Origin: Roseobacter sp.
GTDB lineage: Bacteria > Pseudomonadota > Alphaproteobacteria > Rhodobacterales > Rhodobacteraceae
Assembly: GCA_024636495.1 (NCBI GenBank)
Contig: JAGXGZ010000035.1
Location: 1 to 64,000, forward strand
DNA: 64,000 nucleotides
Direction of reading: 5' to 3'
Shown here: one piece after another, positions 27,320 to 36,848 of the stretch
How positions within the stretch are numbered: position 1 is the stretch's first letter
Layout of the letters: each line of letters starts with the position of its first letter
The notes under the pieces: generated by a model
Seen by the model: the letters and a program-made list of their open reading frames with translations, nothing else
Databases searched by the model: none
Told to the model about the DNA's origin: nothing
Translations under genes and position numbers: made by a program

Positions 27320-28363
27320 CTAAACCCCCGTCCAATCCAGAACGACTTTGCCGGACAGGCCCGATTTCATCGCAGCAAACCCGGCCTCAAACTCATCGGC
27401 ACCAAACCGGTGTGTAATGATACCCGAAACATCCAAGCCGTTCTCAAGCATCGCAATCATCTTGTACCACGTCTCGAATATCTCGCGCCCATAAACACCC
27501 TTGATGGTGATTGCTTTGAACACGATGCGGCTCCAATCGACCGGAGATTTCCCGGGCGGAATCCCCAACATTGCAATCCGCCCACCCATGGTCATCGCCT
27601 CAACCATTTGATCTAGCGCGGATTGATTGCCTGACATTTCCATGCCGACATCAAAGCCTTGCTTCATCTTGAGGTTTGCAATGACATCCCGCAAATCTTC
27701 TTTAGCCACATTGACCGGAATCACATCGGCCACTCTTGCTGCCAACTCAAGCCGTGCGGGGTTCACATCGGTGATCGCGACATGACGCGCACCGACATGG
27801 CGCGCCACGGCTGCCGCCATGATCCCGATAGGCCCTGCCCCGGTGATCAACACATCTTCGCCCACCAGATCAAAGCTTAACGCCGTGTGAACAGCATTTC
27901 CCAAAGGATCCAGAATCGCGCCGATCTCGTCGGAAATTTCATCTGGCAGCGGCACGACATTGAACGCGGGCAATCGCAGATACTGGGCAAACGCCCCTTG
28001 TTCGTTGACGCCAATCCCGCGTGTTGCAGGATCAAGGTGAAACTTGCCCGACCGTGACTGCCGCGAGGTTTTGCCGATCAGATGCCCTTCACCCGAGCAT
28101 CGTTGCCCGATGGCAAGATCGGTGACATTGCGCCCAAGCTCGACAATTTCGCCTGCAAACTCATGGCCCGTAATCAACGGGACAGGCACTGTGCCTTGCG
28201 CCCAACTGTCCCAGTTCCAGATATGGATATCCGTCCCGCAGATGCCTGTTTTGTTGATCTTGATCAGCACATCATCGGGGCCAATTTCTGGGACCGGGGC
28301 GCGGGTCATCCACAACCCCTCGCGCGGCACGGACTTGCACAGCGCTTTCATCTGGTTGCTCAT
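27320..28363 (-). CDS. tdh: L-threonine 3-dehydrogenase, 347 aa, lacking the structural zinc site
   Basis: Medium-chain dehydrogenase that oxidises threonine to 2-amino-3-ketobutyrate with NAD+; the product passes to Kbl. The catalytic-zinc ligands are present: Cys42 in [10 protein letters not shown] and His67-Glu68 in TGHEFAGE. The Rossmann motif [10 protein letters not shown] is near 175. The loop that normally carries four structural-zinc cysteines (E. coli C-G-H-C-R-N-C-...-C) here reads G97-K-T-S100-R-Q-S103-...-D111, so all four cysteines are replaced. The rest aligns without gaps, including GVN-GAFA. The start overlaps the kbl stop by 4 nt (ATGA). Confidence 0.94.
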   Translation of the reverse strand: MSNQMKALCKSVPREGLWMTRAPVPEIGPDDVLIKINKTGICGTDIHIWNWDSWAQGTVPVPLITGHEFAGEIVELGRNVTDLAIGQRCSGEGHLIGKTSRQSRSGKFHLDPATRGIGVNEQGAFAQYLRLPAFNVVPLPDEISDEIGAILDPLGNAVHTALSFDLVGEDVLITGAGPIGIMAAAVARHVGARHVAITDVNPARLELAARVADVIPVNVAKEDLRDVIANLKMKQGFDVGMEMSGNQSALDQMVEAMTMGGRIAMLGIPPGKSPVDWSRIVFKAITIKGVYGREIFETWYKMIAMLENGLDVSGIITHRFGADEFEAGFAAMKSGLSGKVVLDWTGV

Positions 28364-29547
28364 GACAACACCCCACAGGCCTTGCCCGCGACTTTGAACG
28401 CGTCCAGCGCGCGGTCCAACTCAACGCGGGTCAAGGCCGCGTTCATCTGCGTTCTGATCCGTGCTTGCCCCCTTGGAACAACGGGAAAGAAAAAGCCACT
28501 AACGTACACGCCTTCGTCAAACAGCTTTGACGCCATGTCTTGCGCCAACTGTGCATCGCCCAGCATTACCGGGATGATCGGATGTTCGCCGGGCAACAGA
28601 TCAAAGCCCAAATCTGTCAAACCCTTGCGCCAGTAAACCGAGTTATCGAACAACCGGGTGCGCAAATCATCGCCTTGCTCGACCAATTCCAGCGCTTTGA
28701 TCCCGGCCATAACGATTGAGGGCGGCAGGGAATTCGAAAACAGATAGGGGCGCGCGCGCTGGCGCAGCAAATCAATCACAGCCTGCGGACCCGCGATGTA
28801 CCCGCCAATGGCCCCGCCAAGCGCCTTGCCCAAGGTTCCGGTCAGAATATCCACATCAACGCCGAAATGTGCAGGCGTTCCAGCCCCTTTCGGCCCTATG
28901 AACCCTGTCGCGTGACAATCATCGACCATCACCAACGCATCGTATTTTTCAGCAAGCCGTGTGACCTCGGGCAGATTGGCCAAGGTCCCATCCATGCTGA
29001 ACACCCCATCGGTCGCGATCATGATAAACCGCGCGCCCTCTTCGCGAGCCAGCTTTAGCTGCCCTTCAAGGTCGTTCATATCGGAATTCGCATAGCGGTA
29101 CCGTCTGGCCTTACACAACCGGATACCGTCGATGATTGACGCGTGGTTAAGGCTGTCGGAGACGATCGCGTCCTCGGCACCGAACAACGGTTCGAACAAT
29201 CCACCGTTGGCGTCGAAACAGGCCGCAAACAAAATTGAATCATCCTTGCCTAGGAAGGCTGCCAGCTTTTGTTCTAATTCGCGGTGAATATCCTGTGTGC
29301 CACAGATAAACCGAACTGACGCCATCCCGAACCCCTTTGGGTCCATCGCATTTTGCGCCGCTTTGATCAGGTCGGGATGATCTGCCAACCCCAGATAGTT
29401 ATTTGCGCAAAGGTTAATGACCTCACGACCTGCGACCGTAATTTTGCCAGACTGCGGCGAGGTGATCATGCGCTCGCGTTTCATCATGCCTTCGGCCTCA
29501 ATCTGCGAAAGCGTGGCCGCGATGTGATCTAGATAGGTTTGGGTCAT
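28360..29547 (-). CDS. kbl: 2-amino-3-ketobutyrate CoA ligase (glycine C-acetyltransferase), 395 aa
   Basis: PLP enzyme of the alpha-oxoamine synthase family that splits 2-amino-3-ketobutyrate with CoA into glycine and acetyl-CoA. Seen: the [11 protein letters not shown]-terminal motif (about residues 49-58), FDANGG (about 110-115), the [13 protein letters not shown]-ring aspartate region (about 208-217) and the PLP lysine in [13 protein letters not shown] (Lys near residue 242). A GAAGGAGC site precedes the ATG. It is translationally coupled to tdh. The XRE-cupin regulator lies 94 bp upstream on the same strand. It is a homologue of HemA at 56850 but distinguished by the threonine-pathway context. 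Confidence 0.95.
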   Translation of the reverse strand: MTQTYLDHIAATLSQIEAEGMMKRERMITSPQSGKITVAGREVINLCANNYLGLADHPDLIKAAQNAMDPKGFGMASVRFICGTQDIHRELEQKLAAFLGKDDSILFAACFDANGGLFEPLFGAEDAIVSDSLNHASIIDGIRLCKARRYRYANSDMNDLEGQLKLAREEGARFIMIATDGVFSMDGTLANLPEVTRLAEKYDALVMVDDCHATGFIGPKGAGTPAHFGVDVDILTGTLGKALGGAIGGYIAGPQAVIDLLRQRARPYLFSNSLPPSIVMAGIKALELVEQGDDLRTRLFDNSVYWRKGLTDLGFDLLPGEHPIIPVMLGDAQLAQDMASKLFDEGVYVSGFFFPVVPRGQARIRTQMNAALTRVELDRALDAFKVAGKACGVLS

Positions 29548-29587
29548 GATAAAGCTCCTTCGCGATAGCTTCTAGCATAGTGGAAAT

Positions 29588-29640
29588 AAATCCGAAATAG
29601 AGGAAATCCTTTATAACGGAATATTTCTTATATTTCGGAT
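29588..29640. promoter_or_regulatory. Candidate operator between the XRE-cupin gene and kbl
   Basis: A1 inverted pair TCCGAAAT (about 29591-29598) and ATTTCGGA (about 29632-29639), with GGAAAT and GGAATATTTC variants between them, in a strongly AT-rich stretch. It plausibly binds the neighbouring XRE regulator and controls kbl-tdh (inference). Confidence 0.4.
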
Positions 29641-29641
29641 G

Positions 29642-30208
29642 TCAGGCGTCTTGGACCACAAGAAATGCCCGCACGGCCCCGCCAATCGCCTGAATTGCGT
29701 GAGGGACATCGGCAGGGTAGCGCCCAGTGTCACCGATTGTGATTGTGCTTTGGGCATCCCCGCTGCGCAAACCAGCCGTCCCTTGGATGATCGTCAGATG
29801 TTCGCGGGCACCGCGCGCGTGAGGCTGGCTGTCTAATATGCCGCCTTCATCGATCAAAAGCTCGTAGACTTCATGCTTTCCAGCTTCTTCCGGGGGGGAA
29901 AGGATGCGGATGTGACAACCATTTCCAAGATTGTGGATCGTCGGAACCTCATCCGCGCGCAGTACTTCGATCTGTGCAGGGCTTTGCCTCCCGTCCAAAA
30001 GGCCCGCAAAATCGACCTGCAAGGCGCGGGTCAAATTCCATAGGGTGGCGATCGTCGGGCTACTTTCTCCCCGCTCGATCTGGCTTACCATCGACCGCGA
30101 CACGCCCGAAAGCTTGGCCACCGCATCAAGGCTTAGGCCCTGAGCCGTCCTGGCCGATTTCAGGCGAGACGGCAGCTGGTTCAAAATAGCGTCTGGGTTT
30201 TCCGTCAT
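29642..30208 (-). CDS. XRE-family transcriptional regulator with C-terminal cupin, 188 aa
   Basis: An N-terminal helix-turn-helix of the Cro/CI type (about residues 10-65; LSLDAVAKLSGVSRSMVSQIERGESSPTIATLW shows the HTH) is joined to a small cupin domain (about 110-185; AREHLTIIQGTAGL). Proteins of this design often sense small metabolites such as amino acids or polyamines. Its position directly upstream of kbl-tdh on the same strand suggests control of threonine catabolism (inference). The intergenic inverted repeat is a candidate target. Confidence 0.85.
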   Translation of the reverse strand: MTENPDAILNQLPSRLKSARTAQGLSLDAVAKLSGVSRSMVSQIERGESSPTIATLWNLTRALQVDFAGLLDGRQSPAQIEVLRADEVPTIHNLGNGCHIRILSPPEEAGKHEVYELLIDEGGILDSQPHARGAREHLTIIQGTAGLRSGDAQSTITIGDTGRYPADVPHAIQAIGGAVRAFLVVQDA

Positions 30209-30269
30209 AGTGGATCACTGCGCATTTGATCGGCTGCTGTCAACTGGCTTGGCGTTCTAAGCCAACCGC

Positions 30270-30310
30270 CCGGGGGTTTTGCACCCCCGGACCCCCGCAG
30301 AATATTTTCA
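30270..30310. repeat. GC-rich palindromic repeat downstream of ubiB
   Basis: Perfect hairpin CCGGGGGT-TTTGC-ACCCCCGG (30270-30290), followed by ACCCCCGCAGAATATTTTC. This is the type of gene-end element commonly seen in Rhodobacteraceae genomes and resembles the copies at 22442 and 27260 only in its CCCGGGG core. It may end ubiB transcription on the minus strand. Confidence 0.5.
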
Positions 30311-30327
30311 AGCCAGAGAAGACCGGA

Positions 30328-31860
30328 TCAGGCTAGCGCATCAATCAAGACAATAATGCCTGTCGCTGCAACGGCCCCTATGATTGCAGCCAACGCGATC
30401 CAACGCTTGAAGGCCGGTTTTTTTGGCTCAGCTTCGGTTTGCTGGCGGATCAATGCGGCCTCTACCAAACCCGGCAGGCGGGGGCCGAAACGCGCAAGGA
30501 CACGGGCCGTGCTGGCAAGATCGCGTATCACGGCCTTGGGGCCAATCGATTGCGAGATATAATCGGTCACGATCGGGCTTGAAACCTGCCAGATGTTGAT
30601 ATGCGGATTCAAAGAGCGCGCGACACCTTCGACCACGACCATTGTGCGTTGCAACAAAATCAGCTCGGTCCGGGTTTCCATTCCAAAGCGTTCCGTCACT
30701 TCGAACAGATAGGTCAGTAGCCGCGCCATCGAAATGCGCGTGGCGTCCATGCCGAAGATCGGCTCGCCCACAGCGCGTAATGCGCGAGCAAATTCGTCAA
30801 CATCCTTATCAGCTGGAACATATCCCGCCTCGAAGTGAACCTCGGCCACGCGTTTATAATCTTTGCGGATAAAACCGAACAGGATCTCGGCATAAACTCG
30901 GCGCGTGTAGGCGTCGATATGCCCCATAATGCCGAAATCAAAGGCGATGATATCGCCGTTTGGCGCGACCTTCAGGTTCCCTTGGTGCATGTCTGCATGG
31001 AAATAACCGTCGCGCAGGGCATGATTCAGGAACAGTTGCAGAACGCGGTCACCAAGCACAACGCGGTCATGGCCTGCCGCGTCAATCGCCGCGTTGTCGC
31101 CCATGGGCACGCCTTCCGCCCATTGCAAGGTCATCACACGCCGCGCGGAATATTCCCATTTGATCGCAGGTAGCTGAAAGCCTTTGTCGTCTTTGGTATT
31201 GGCCGCAAATTCAGAAGCCGCCGATGATTCGAGCCGTAAATCAAGCTCGCCACGGACAACACCATCGAAATGTTCAATCACCTCTGTCGGACGCAGACGT
31301 CGCGACCCCGGCGAGAACAGTTCGACCATCCGGGCGGCGAGGTAGAACGCATCGACATCCTTGCGGAACGCTTTCTCAATGCCAGGGCGCAGGACTTTGA
31401 CAGCGACATCTTCGCCCGTTTCGGCCAGTTTAGCACGGTGGACCTGCGCAATAGACGCCGCTGCAACAGGTTCGCTGAATTCTGAAAACATCATGGCGAC
31501 GGGATGGCCAAGTTCTTTTTCGACCTCGGCCTTCGCCACTTCGATTGAGAACGGTGGCAGCTTGTCTTGCAATACGCGCAGTTGCACCGCCAGTTCGTCG
31601 CCCACGACGTCGGGACGTGTGGAAAGAACCTGACCGAACTTAATGTAAGCAGGCCCCAATGCCGTCAGCGCACGGGTCGCGGGTGGCATAGTTGGATCGC
31701 CCGCATAGCCCAGAAACTTGAACGGTTTGCCAAGCGCCTTAGCCACAAAACGCAGCGCGGGCGTGGCATCAAATGCGTCAAGCACCACGTTCATCGCGCC
31801 TGTGCGTTCCAACGTGGCACCGGTGCGGATCAATCGCCAAATATTGTGGGGTCCACGCAT
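30328..31860 (-). CDS. ubiB: UbiB-family protein kinase-like ATPase for ubiquinone synthesis, 510 aa
   Basis: ABC1/ADCK/UbiB family: atypical kinase-like ATPase required for aerobic ubiquinone biosynthesis, probably by extracting lipid precursors rather than hydroxylating them. The family motif KFGQVLSTRPDVV is at about residues 73-85. The Ala-rich loop EPVAAASIAQVHRA is at about 130-143 and the catalytic DMHQGNLKV near 290. The C-terminus ends in a hydrophobic hairpin (KRWIALAAIIGAVAATGIIV) that anchors it to the inner membrane. It is separated by 1 bp from the ubiE stop, so the two are co-transcribed. Confidence 0.95.
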   Translation of the reverse strand: MRGPHNIWRLIRTGATLERTGAMNVVLDAFDATPALRFVAKALGKPFKFLGYAGDPTMPPATRALTALGPAYIKFGQVLSTRPDVVGDELAVQLRVLQDKLPPFSIEVAKAEVEKELGHPVAMMFSEFSEPVAAASIAQVHRAKLAETGEDVAVKVLRPGIEKAFRKDVDAFYLAARMVELFSPGSRRLRPTEVIEHFDGVVRGELDLRLESSAASEFAANTKDDKGFQLPAIKWEYSARRVMTLQWAEGVPMGDNAAIDAAGHDRVVLGDRVLQLFLNHALRDGYFHADMHQGNLKVAPNGDIIAFDFGIMGHIDAYTRRVYAEILFGFIRKDYKRVAEVHFEAGYVPADKDVDEFARALRAVGEPIFGMDATRISMARLLTYLFEVTERFGMETRTELILLQRTMVVVEGVARSLNPHINIWQVSSPIVTDYISQSIGPKAVIRDLASTARVLARFGPRLPGLVEAALIRQQTEAEPKKPAFKRWIALAAIIGAVAATGIIVLIDALA

Positions 31861-31861
31861 T

Positions 31862-32614
31862 TTAGATTTTCCAACCCGAATGAAGCGCTGCGACGCCCAT
31901 CGTTAGGTTCCGGTACTTGGCTTGTTCAAATCCAGCCGTTTTGACCATACCAAGGAACGTTTCCTGATCTGGAAAATTTCGAATAGATTCAACGAGGTAT
32001 TGATAGCTGTCACGATCATTCGCAATCAGTTTTCCCATACGCGGGATCACATTGAAGCTGTACAGATCATAGGCCTTTTGCATCATCGGGTTGGGCAATT
32101 GGCTGAATTCCAACACCATCAGACGCCCACCAGGGCGCAACACGCGATACGCTTCGTTCAGCGCTTCTTGGGGGCGGGTGACGTTGCGGATGCCAAAGCT
32201 GATTGTGTAAACGTCAAAGGTGTTATCCTCGAACGGCAGGGCCATCGCGTCGCCGACGACCCAATCCAGACTGTCCACCATGGCGGCCGCTTCGGCACGT
32301 TTGCGCCCTTCAACCAGCATCGGTTCGGTCAGATCCAGCACAGTGGCATGGCCAGACCCTGCACGCTCAAGAAACTTGAACGACACATCGCCCGTGCCAC
32401 CCGCCACATCCAACAGCTTTTGACCGGCACGCGGGGCCAGCCAATCCATCATCGCTTCTTTCCAGATACGGTGGATTCCGACGCTCATTACGTCATTCAT
32501 CACATCATATTTGCTGGCGACAGAGTTAAAGACACCTTGCACGCGCCCGGCTTTGTCGCCCTCGGCCACGGTTTCAAATCCGAAATGGGTGGTTTTGTCG
32601 CTATCGTTTGTCAT
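31862..32614 (-). CDS. ubiE: Ubiquinone/menaquinone C-methyltransferase UbiE, 250 aa
   Basis: SAM-dependent methyltransferase for the C-methylation step of ubiquinone. The UbiE/COQ5 signature [17 protein letters not shown] is at about residues 35-51, the SAM-binding motif [13 protein letters not shown] at about 66-78 and the second signature near [20 protein letters not shown] (about 148-167). Length and ends are typical; the ATG is at 32614. It is the first gene of ubiE-ubiB, divergent from mutM, which starts 90 bp away. Confidence 0.96.
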   Translation of the reverse strand: MTNDSDKTTHFGFETVAEGDKAGRVQGVFNSVASKYDVMNDVMSVGIHRIWKEAMMDWLAPRAGQKLLDVAGGTGDVSFKFLERAGSGHATVLDLTEPMLVEGRKRAEAAAMVDSLDWVVGDAMALPFEDNTFDVYTISFGIRNVTRPQEALNEAYRVLRPGGRLMVLEFSQLPNPMMQKAYDLYSFNVIPRMGKLIANDRDSYQYLVESIRNFPDQETFLGMVKTAGFEQAKYRNLTMGVAALHSGWKI

Positions 32615-32703
32615 GAGGTCTTGTGGTCCTTTGATCTGAACCTTTGTTATAGGACGTGGGGGGCTAGGTACAATGCGCCCCTTTTGTCACAGGGGAAAAG
32701 AAC

Positions 32704-33555
32704 ATGCCTGAACTGCCCGAGGTCGAAACCGTCCGCCGCGGCCTGTCCCCCGTAATGGAGGGGCAGATTATCGCGCGCGCCGACGTCAACCGCCCCGACC
32801 TGCGCTGGCCTTTCCCCCTTGATATGGCGGTACGGCTGACCGGGCAAAAGGTTGAGCGGCTGCGCAGGCGGTCGAAATATATTCTTGCCGATCTGTCATC
32901 GGGGGAATCACTACTGATTCATTTGGGTATGTCGGGGCGTATGCTGATCTCGGGCGATCCGCTGGGAAAATTCGTGCACGAACATCCAGCGGCTGAAAAG
33001 CATGATCACGTTGTGCTGCATATGGCGAGTGGGGCGCGTGTCACATTCAATGATCCGCGTCGGTTTGGTGCAATGGACTTGCTAAATACGCAAAGCGCCG
33101 ATGCACATAAACTGCTTGCCTCGATCGGGCCGGAACCGCTTGGCAATGATTTTCATGAGGCGCATCTGGTGGCAGCACTAAAAGGGCGCAACATGCCGAT
33201 CAAATCGGCCTTGCTGGATCAACGCATCGTCGCGGGGCTGGGAAATATCTATGTCTGCGAAACGCTTTACCGCGCGCGTATCCATCCAGCACGCAAAGCA
33301 GGCCGCATCGCAGCCAACCGCGTTGCGGGGCTGGTTCCAATCATCCGCCAGGTTCTGGAGGAGGCGATCATCGCAGGCGGATCAACCTTGCGCGACTTCA
33401 AACAGGCAGACGGTGAATTGGGCTATTTCCAGCACAGCTTTGATGTGTATGGCCGTGAAGGACAGCCCTGCCGCACCGAAGGCTGTTCCAGCCAGATCGC
33501 GCGAACAGTTCAGTCAGGCAGATCGTCCTTCTATTGCCCGCAATGCCAAAGATAA
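32704..33555 (+). CDS. mutM: Formamidopyrimidine-DNA glycosylase (Fpg), 283 aa
   Basis: Removes 8-oxoguanine and formamidopyrimidines and nicks the DNA by beta/delta-elimination. The N-terminal catalytic Pro-Glu ([14 protein letters not shown]) is intact. The helix-two-turns-helix region contains [17 protein letters not shown] (about residues 170-186). The C-terminal zinc finger is complete (CRTEGC ... YCPQCQR). It is divergent from ubiE and followed 64 bp later by a crotonase gene on the same strand. Confidence 0.96.
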   Translation: MPELPEVETVRRGLSPVMEGQIIARADVNRPDLRWPFPLDMAVRLTGQKVERLRRRSKYILADLSSGESLLIHLGMSGRMLISGDPLGKFVHEHPAAEKHDHVVLHMASGARVTFNDPRRFGAMDLLNTQSADAHKLLASIGPEPLGNDFHEAHLVAALKGRNMPIKSALLDQRIVAGLGNIYVCETLYRARIHPARKAGRIAANRVAGLVPIIRQVLEEAIIAGGSTLRDFKQADGELGYFQHSFDVYGREGQPCRTEGCSSQIARTVQSGRSSFYCPQCQR

Positions 33556-33619
33556 CTTGAAACGGCACGCGCCCGTGATATTCACATGTTTCAAAACGTA
33601 ACAAACGAGAGCATTCTTG

Positions 33620-34396
33620 ATGGCTTATGAAACGATCACGGTCGATGTCGAAAACCACATAGCACTGGTTACACTGAACCGACCTGATGCAATGAATGCT
33701 TTAAACGCCGAGCTGATGACAGAGCTGGCAGACGCGATGAAGTCGGCACAGGAAAACGAAAAAGTTCGCTGTATCGTCATCACCGGATCGGAAAAAGCAT
33801 TCGCCGCCGGGGCCGATATCGCGATGATGCGCGACAAAAGCTTTGTCGATGTCTTTACCAGCGATCTTTTCACACCTGAAACCGATCAGATCATGCGCGT
33901 GCGCAAACCGATTATCGCTGCCGTATCAGGCTATGCGCTTGGTGGCGGCTGCGAACTGGCGATGATGTGCGACTTTATCATCTGCTCGGAGACCGCAAAA
34001 TTCGGTCAGCCCGAGATTAATCTGGGCGTGGTTGCGGGTATTGGCGGAACACAGCGGCTGACCCGCGCGATTGGTAAAGCCAAAGCGATGGACATGAATC
34101 TGACCGGCCGCTTCATGGATGCAGCCGAGGCAGAGCGGGCTGGTTTGGTGTCGCGCGTAGTGCCTGTCAAAAAGCTGATGGAAGAAGCGATGGCAGCTGC
34201 GGCTAAAATTGCCGAGAAATCCATGATCACAACAATGGTCGTCAAAGAAGCCGTGAACCGCGCCTTCGAAGTGCCACTGCGCGAAGGCCTGTTGTTCGAA
34301 CGCCGCGTCTTCCATTCGCTGTTTGCGACCGAAGATCAAAAAGAAGGCATGTCTGCTTTCCTCGAAAAACGCGAAGCGCAGTTCCGGGATAAGTAA
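33620..34396 (+). CDS. Enoyl-CoA hydratase (crotonase family), 258 aa
   Basis: Hydrates short or medium trans-2-enoyl-CoA in fatty-acid or amino-acid degradation. The oxyanion-hole residues are in [10 protein letters not shown] (about residues 58-67) and [15 protein letters not shown] (about 105-119). The catalytic glutamates are present in GGCELA and in [20 protein letters not shown] (about 129-148). It is close to FadB1/PaaF-type hydratases in length and motifs. The ATG at 33620 is chosen over the adjacent in-frame TTG. It lies between mutM and rpsT with no obvious partner enzyme. Confidence 0.9.
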   Translation: MAYETITVDVENHIALVTLNRPDAMNALNAELMTELADAMKSAQENEKVRCIVITGSEKAFAAGADIAMMRDKSFVDVFTSDLFTPETDQIMRVRKPIIAAVSGYALGGGCELAMMCDFIICSETAKFGQPEINLGVVAGIGGTQRLTRAIGKAKAMDMNLTGRFMDAAEAERAGLVSRVVPVKKLMEEAMAAAAKIAEKSMITTMVVKEAVNRAFEVPLREGLLFERRVFHSLFATEDQKEGMSAFLEKREAQFRDK

Positions 34397-34412
34397 AAAC
34401 ATCTTTGCGGGT

Positions 34413-34441
34413 TTGCAAAGCGCATCGGGTTGGACTATAGG
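34413..34441 (+). promoter_or_regulatory. Candidate promoter of rpsT
   Basis: TTGCAA (34413-34418), 17 bp, TATAGG (34436-34441). Initiation near 34448 would give a leader of about 120 nt, room for the kind of autoregulation known for S20 in E. coli. The overlapping CTTTGC/GCAAAG hairpin (34403-34420) has no T-run. Confidence 0.4.
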
Positions 34442-34566
34442 CGGCACTAATACATGCGCGTGCAGCCCGCTTAGGCTAGAATCACCTTATCGGACAATGG
34501 CTCCGGTGTTTTGGGTTTGTGTCGCGTATTCGCAATTTGAACAGACCAAGACGAAGGATGATCCTC

Positions 34567-34830
34567 ATGGCAAATACACCACAGGCAAAAAAACGCGCCC
34601 GTCAGAACGAAGCGCGTTTCGCAATCAACAAAGCACGCCGTTCGCGTATCCGGACGTTCCTGCGCAAAGTTGAAGAAGCTCTCGAATCTGGTGACAAAGA
34701 AGCTTCCGTTGCGGCACTTCGCGCGGCTCAGCCAGAACTGATGCGTGGCGTTACAAAAGGGGTGTTTCATAAAAACACCGCTTCTCGGAAGATGTCGCGC
34801 CTTGCTTCGCGCGTTAAGGCTTTGGGCTGA
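34567..34830 (+). CDS. rpsT: 30S ribosomal protein S20, 87 aa
   Basis: Binds 16S rRNA early in small-subunit assembly. Small, very basic and helical: [18 protein letters not shown] at the N-terminus and a conserved [18 protein letters not shown]-terminal block. The frame is open 48 nt upstream, but the ATG at 34567 with GAAGGATG in front gives the canonical protein. rpsT just upstream of dnaA is the usual Rhodobacterales order. A strong terminator follows. Confidence 0.97.
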   Translation: MANTPQAKKRARQNEARFAINKARRSRIRTFLRKVEEALESGDKEASVAALRAAQPELMRGVTKGVFHKNTASRKMSRLASRVKALG

Positions 34831-34864
34831 ATCGGGAACGTTTCACCTAAGCTGTTGAAAGAAT

Positions 34865-34893
34865 AAGGCATCGCTTGGCGGTGCCTTATTTTA
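34865..34893 (+). terminator. Rho-independent terminator of rpsT
   Basis: AAGGCATCGC-TTG-GCGGTGCCTT, almost fully paired, followed by ATTTTAT. Confidence 0.8.
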
Positions 34894-35357
34894 TGCCCTG
34901 TTAACACTTTTTACGGGAGAGAGATTCTTTTCGGGTAAACTCTGAGTCAAGTTTGAAGATGTGTTGAACCTGCGCCTTTTACATTGCTAAAAGTCATAAG
35001 CGCGATTCATTTCGCCTTGGGGGGATAGGCTCGAACGGCCCGTTGCATTTGCTAGGATGCGGTGGTTCTGACGGGGATAGTGGTTAACCTTGCTAGGGGT
35101 TTTCCTACGGTCTGCAGATGATGCGTCACGCATTTTTGCCCTGTCTTTTGAGACGTCGAACAGTACGTTCGAGAGCGATGTTTGATGGTTTTTTAACCTC
35201 CTGCATTCCTGTCGCTACGTACTTCATAAATTAAGTCCGAGGGACGTGTGACCGGTTTTCTGATGGGACCGGAACAGCGGTCTATTGCCTTCTGACTTGG
35301 GTAACATCTGCGCCCAGCTTTTGCTGGATTTCGCGGGCGATGGGGACAGTAGGGTAC
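34894..35357 (+). other. 464-bp non-coding leader of dnaA
   Basis: No gene is visible. Structures seen: a small hairpin ATGCG-TCA-CGCAT followed by TTTT (35121-35137); a palindrome TCGAAC-AGTAC-GTTCGA (35156-35172); and CCAGC-TTTT-GCTGG about 30 bp before dnaA. Three GCTAGG/GCTAAA-type words (about 34986, 35052 and 35095) recur. I see no TTATCCACA-type DnaA boxes, so it is not an obvious oriC. A regulatory leader or small RNA is possible. Confidence 0.45.
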
Positions 35358-36713
35358 ATGACGCAGACGCAATGGGTAAAAGTCAGACAACGTCTTTTGA
35401 GCGCAATAGGCCAAAACAACTTCACGACATGGATTGACCCACTTTCTCCTGGCCAGATCGACGATGGCATCAGCACTCTGTTCGTTCCAACCAACTTTTT
35501 TGGCAACTACGTCAGTCAGAATTTTGCCGATCTCATTCTGCATGAGATGCAAAAAGAAGATGACAGCGTGACGCGGCTTAAGTTTTCTGTAGGCGGGCCT
35601 GATAAATCTGCTGCCCCTCTGCAGGTTCTAACCCGTCCAAAAGCGGCTGCACCCCAGCCGGCAAACAACCCGCTGAACACAGCGCCGCTTGATGCGCGGT
35701 TCAGCTTTGACAATTTTGTCGTCGGCAAACCGAACGAGCTTGCCCATGCCGCTGCACGTCGTGTGGCCGAAGGTGGACCTGTGACGTTCAATCCGCTGTT
35801 TCTTTATGGTGGTGTTGGCCTGGGCAAAACCCACCTGATGCACGCCATCGCACAAGAGCTGGCCATTCGTAAACCTGAACTGAACGTGCTTTATCTGTCG
35901 GCGGAACAATTCATGTACCGCTTTGTTCAAGCGCTGCGCGATCGCAAGATGATGGACTTCAAGGAAATTTTTCGCTCCGTCGATGTCTTGATGGTCGATG
36001 ACGTCCAGTTCATCGCGGGCAAGGACAGCACTCAGGAAGAGTTTTTTCACACGTTCAATGCGCTGGTTGATCAGAACAAACAGATCATCATTTCAGCCGA
36101 CCGTGCCCCCGGCGAGATCAAGGATCTTGAGGACCGCGTAAAATCGCGGCTGCAATGTGGTTTGGTCGTGGATCTGCATCCAACAGACTACGAACTGCGT
36201 CTTGGCATCTTGCAAAGCAAAGTCGAGACCCAACAGAAAAACTATCCCGGCCTTGAGGTCGAAGCAGGCGTGCTTGAATTTCTTGCCCACCGGATCACCA
36301 CCAACGTGCGCGTGCTGGAAGGTGCATTAACGCGTCTTTTTGCATTTGCATCGCTGGTCGGTCGCGAGATCAACATGGATCTCACACAAGATTGCCTTGC
36401 CGACGTGCTTCGCGCCTCGGAACGAAAGATCAGCATTGAAGAAATTCAGCGCAAAGTGTCCGAACATTACAACATTCGCCTGAGCGATATGGTCGGGCCA
36501 AAGCGTCTGCGCAGCTATGCCCGCCCCCGTCAGGTCGCGATGTATCTATCGAAAAAACTGACCAGCCGTTCGCTGCCGGAAATTGGTCGCCGTTTCGGGG
36601 GTCGTGACCACACAACCGTCATGCACGGCGTCAAACGCATCGAAGAGCTCAAGCAAAGCGATGGCCAAATTGCGGAAGATCTCGAATTGTTGCGCCGCGC
36701 ATTGGAAGCTTAA
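35358..36713 (+). CDS. dnaA: Chromosomal replication initiator DnaA, 451 aa
   Basis: AAA+ ATPase that opens oriC. Domain I begins MTQTQWVKVRQRLL, and a variable linker rich in Pro and Ala lies near 85-110. Domain III has the Walker A GGVGLGKTHLMHA (about residues 151-163) and Walker B VLMVDDVQFI (about 211-220). Domain IV carries the DnaA-box-binding signature GGRDHTTVMHGVKRI near 414-428. I chose the ATG at 35358 (AGGG upstream and the usual Rhodobacterales N-terminus) rather than the in-frame ATG at 35340. dnaN, recF and gyrB follow. Confidence 0.96.
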   Translation: MTQTQWVKVRQRLLSAIGQNNFTTWIDPLSPGQIDDGISTLFVPTNFFGNYVSQNFADLILHEMQKEDDSVTRLKFSVGGPDKSAAPLQVLTRPKAAAPQPANNPLNTAPLDARFSFDNFVVGKPNELAHAAARRVAEGGPVTFNPLFLYGGVGLGKTHLMHAIAQELAIRKPELNVLYLSAEQFMYRFVQALRDRKMMDFKEIFRSVDVLMVDDVQFIAGKDSTQEEFFHTFNALVDQNKQIIISADRAPGEIKDLEDRVKSRLQCGLVVDLHPTDYELRLGILQSKVETQQKNYPGLEVEAGVLEFLAHRITTNVRVLEGALTRLFAFASLVGREINMDLTQDCLADVLRASERKISIEEIQRKVSEHYNIRLSDMVGPKRLRSYARPRQVAMYLSKKLTSRSLPEIGRRFGGRDHTTVMHGVKRIEELKQSDGQIAEDLELLRRALEA

Positions 36714-36848
36714 TCAGGCAACCGATGGCAGAAGACGATCGAAGGCCTTGACGGGCCTCGGTTTCGCGCTGAAAAGTCAATAAAACTCTTGTGAATACAC
36801 CGGTATCGGGTAGTTTGCCCTCCCGGACTACCGGAATGGAGATTGCAT

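Noticed and set aside
35156-35172. LexA-type SOS box (CGAAC-GTTCG palindrome) before dnaA
   Set aside because: The arms are separated by 5 bp, not the 4 bp of the Gram-positive box, and alphaproteobacterial LexA sites are usually GTTC-N7-GTTC direct repeats.
34894-35357. Chromosomal origin next to dnaA
   Set aside because: No TTATCCACA-like DnaA boxes or AT-rich unwinding repeats were found. The stretch is kept only as a leader of unknown role.
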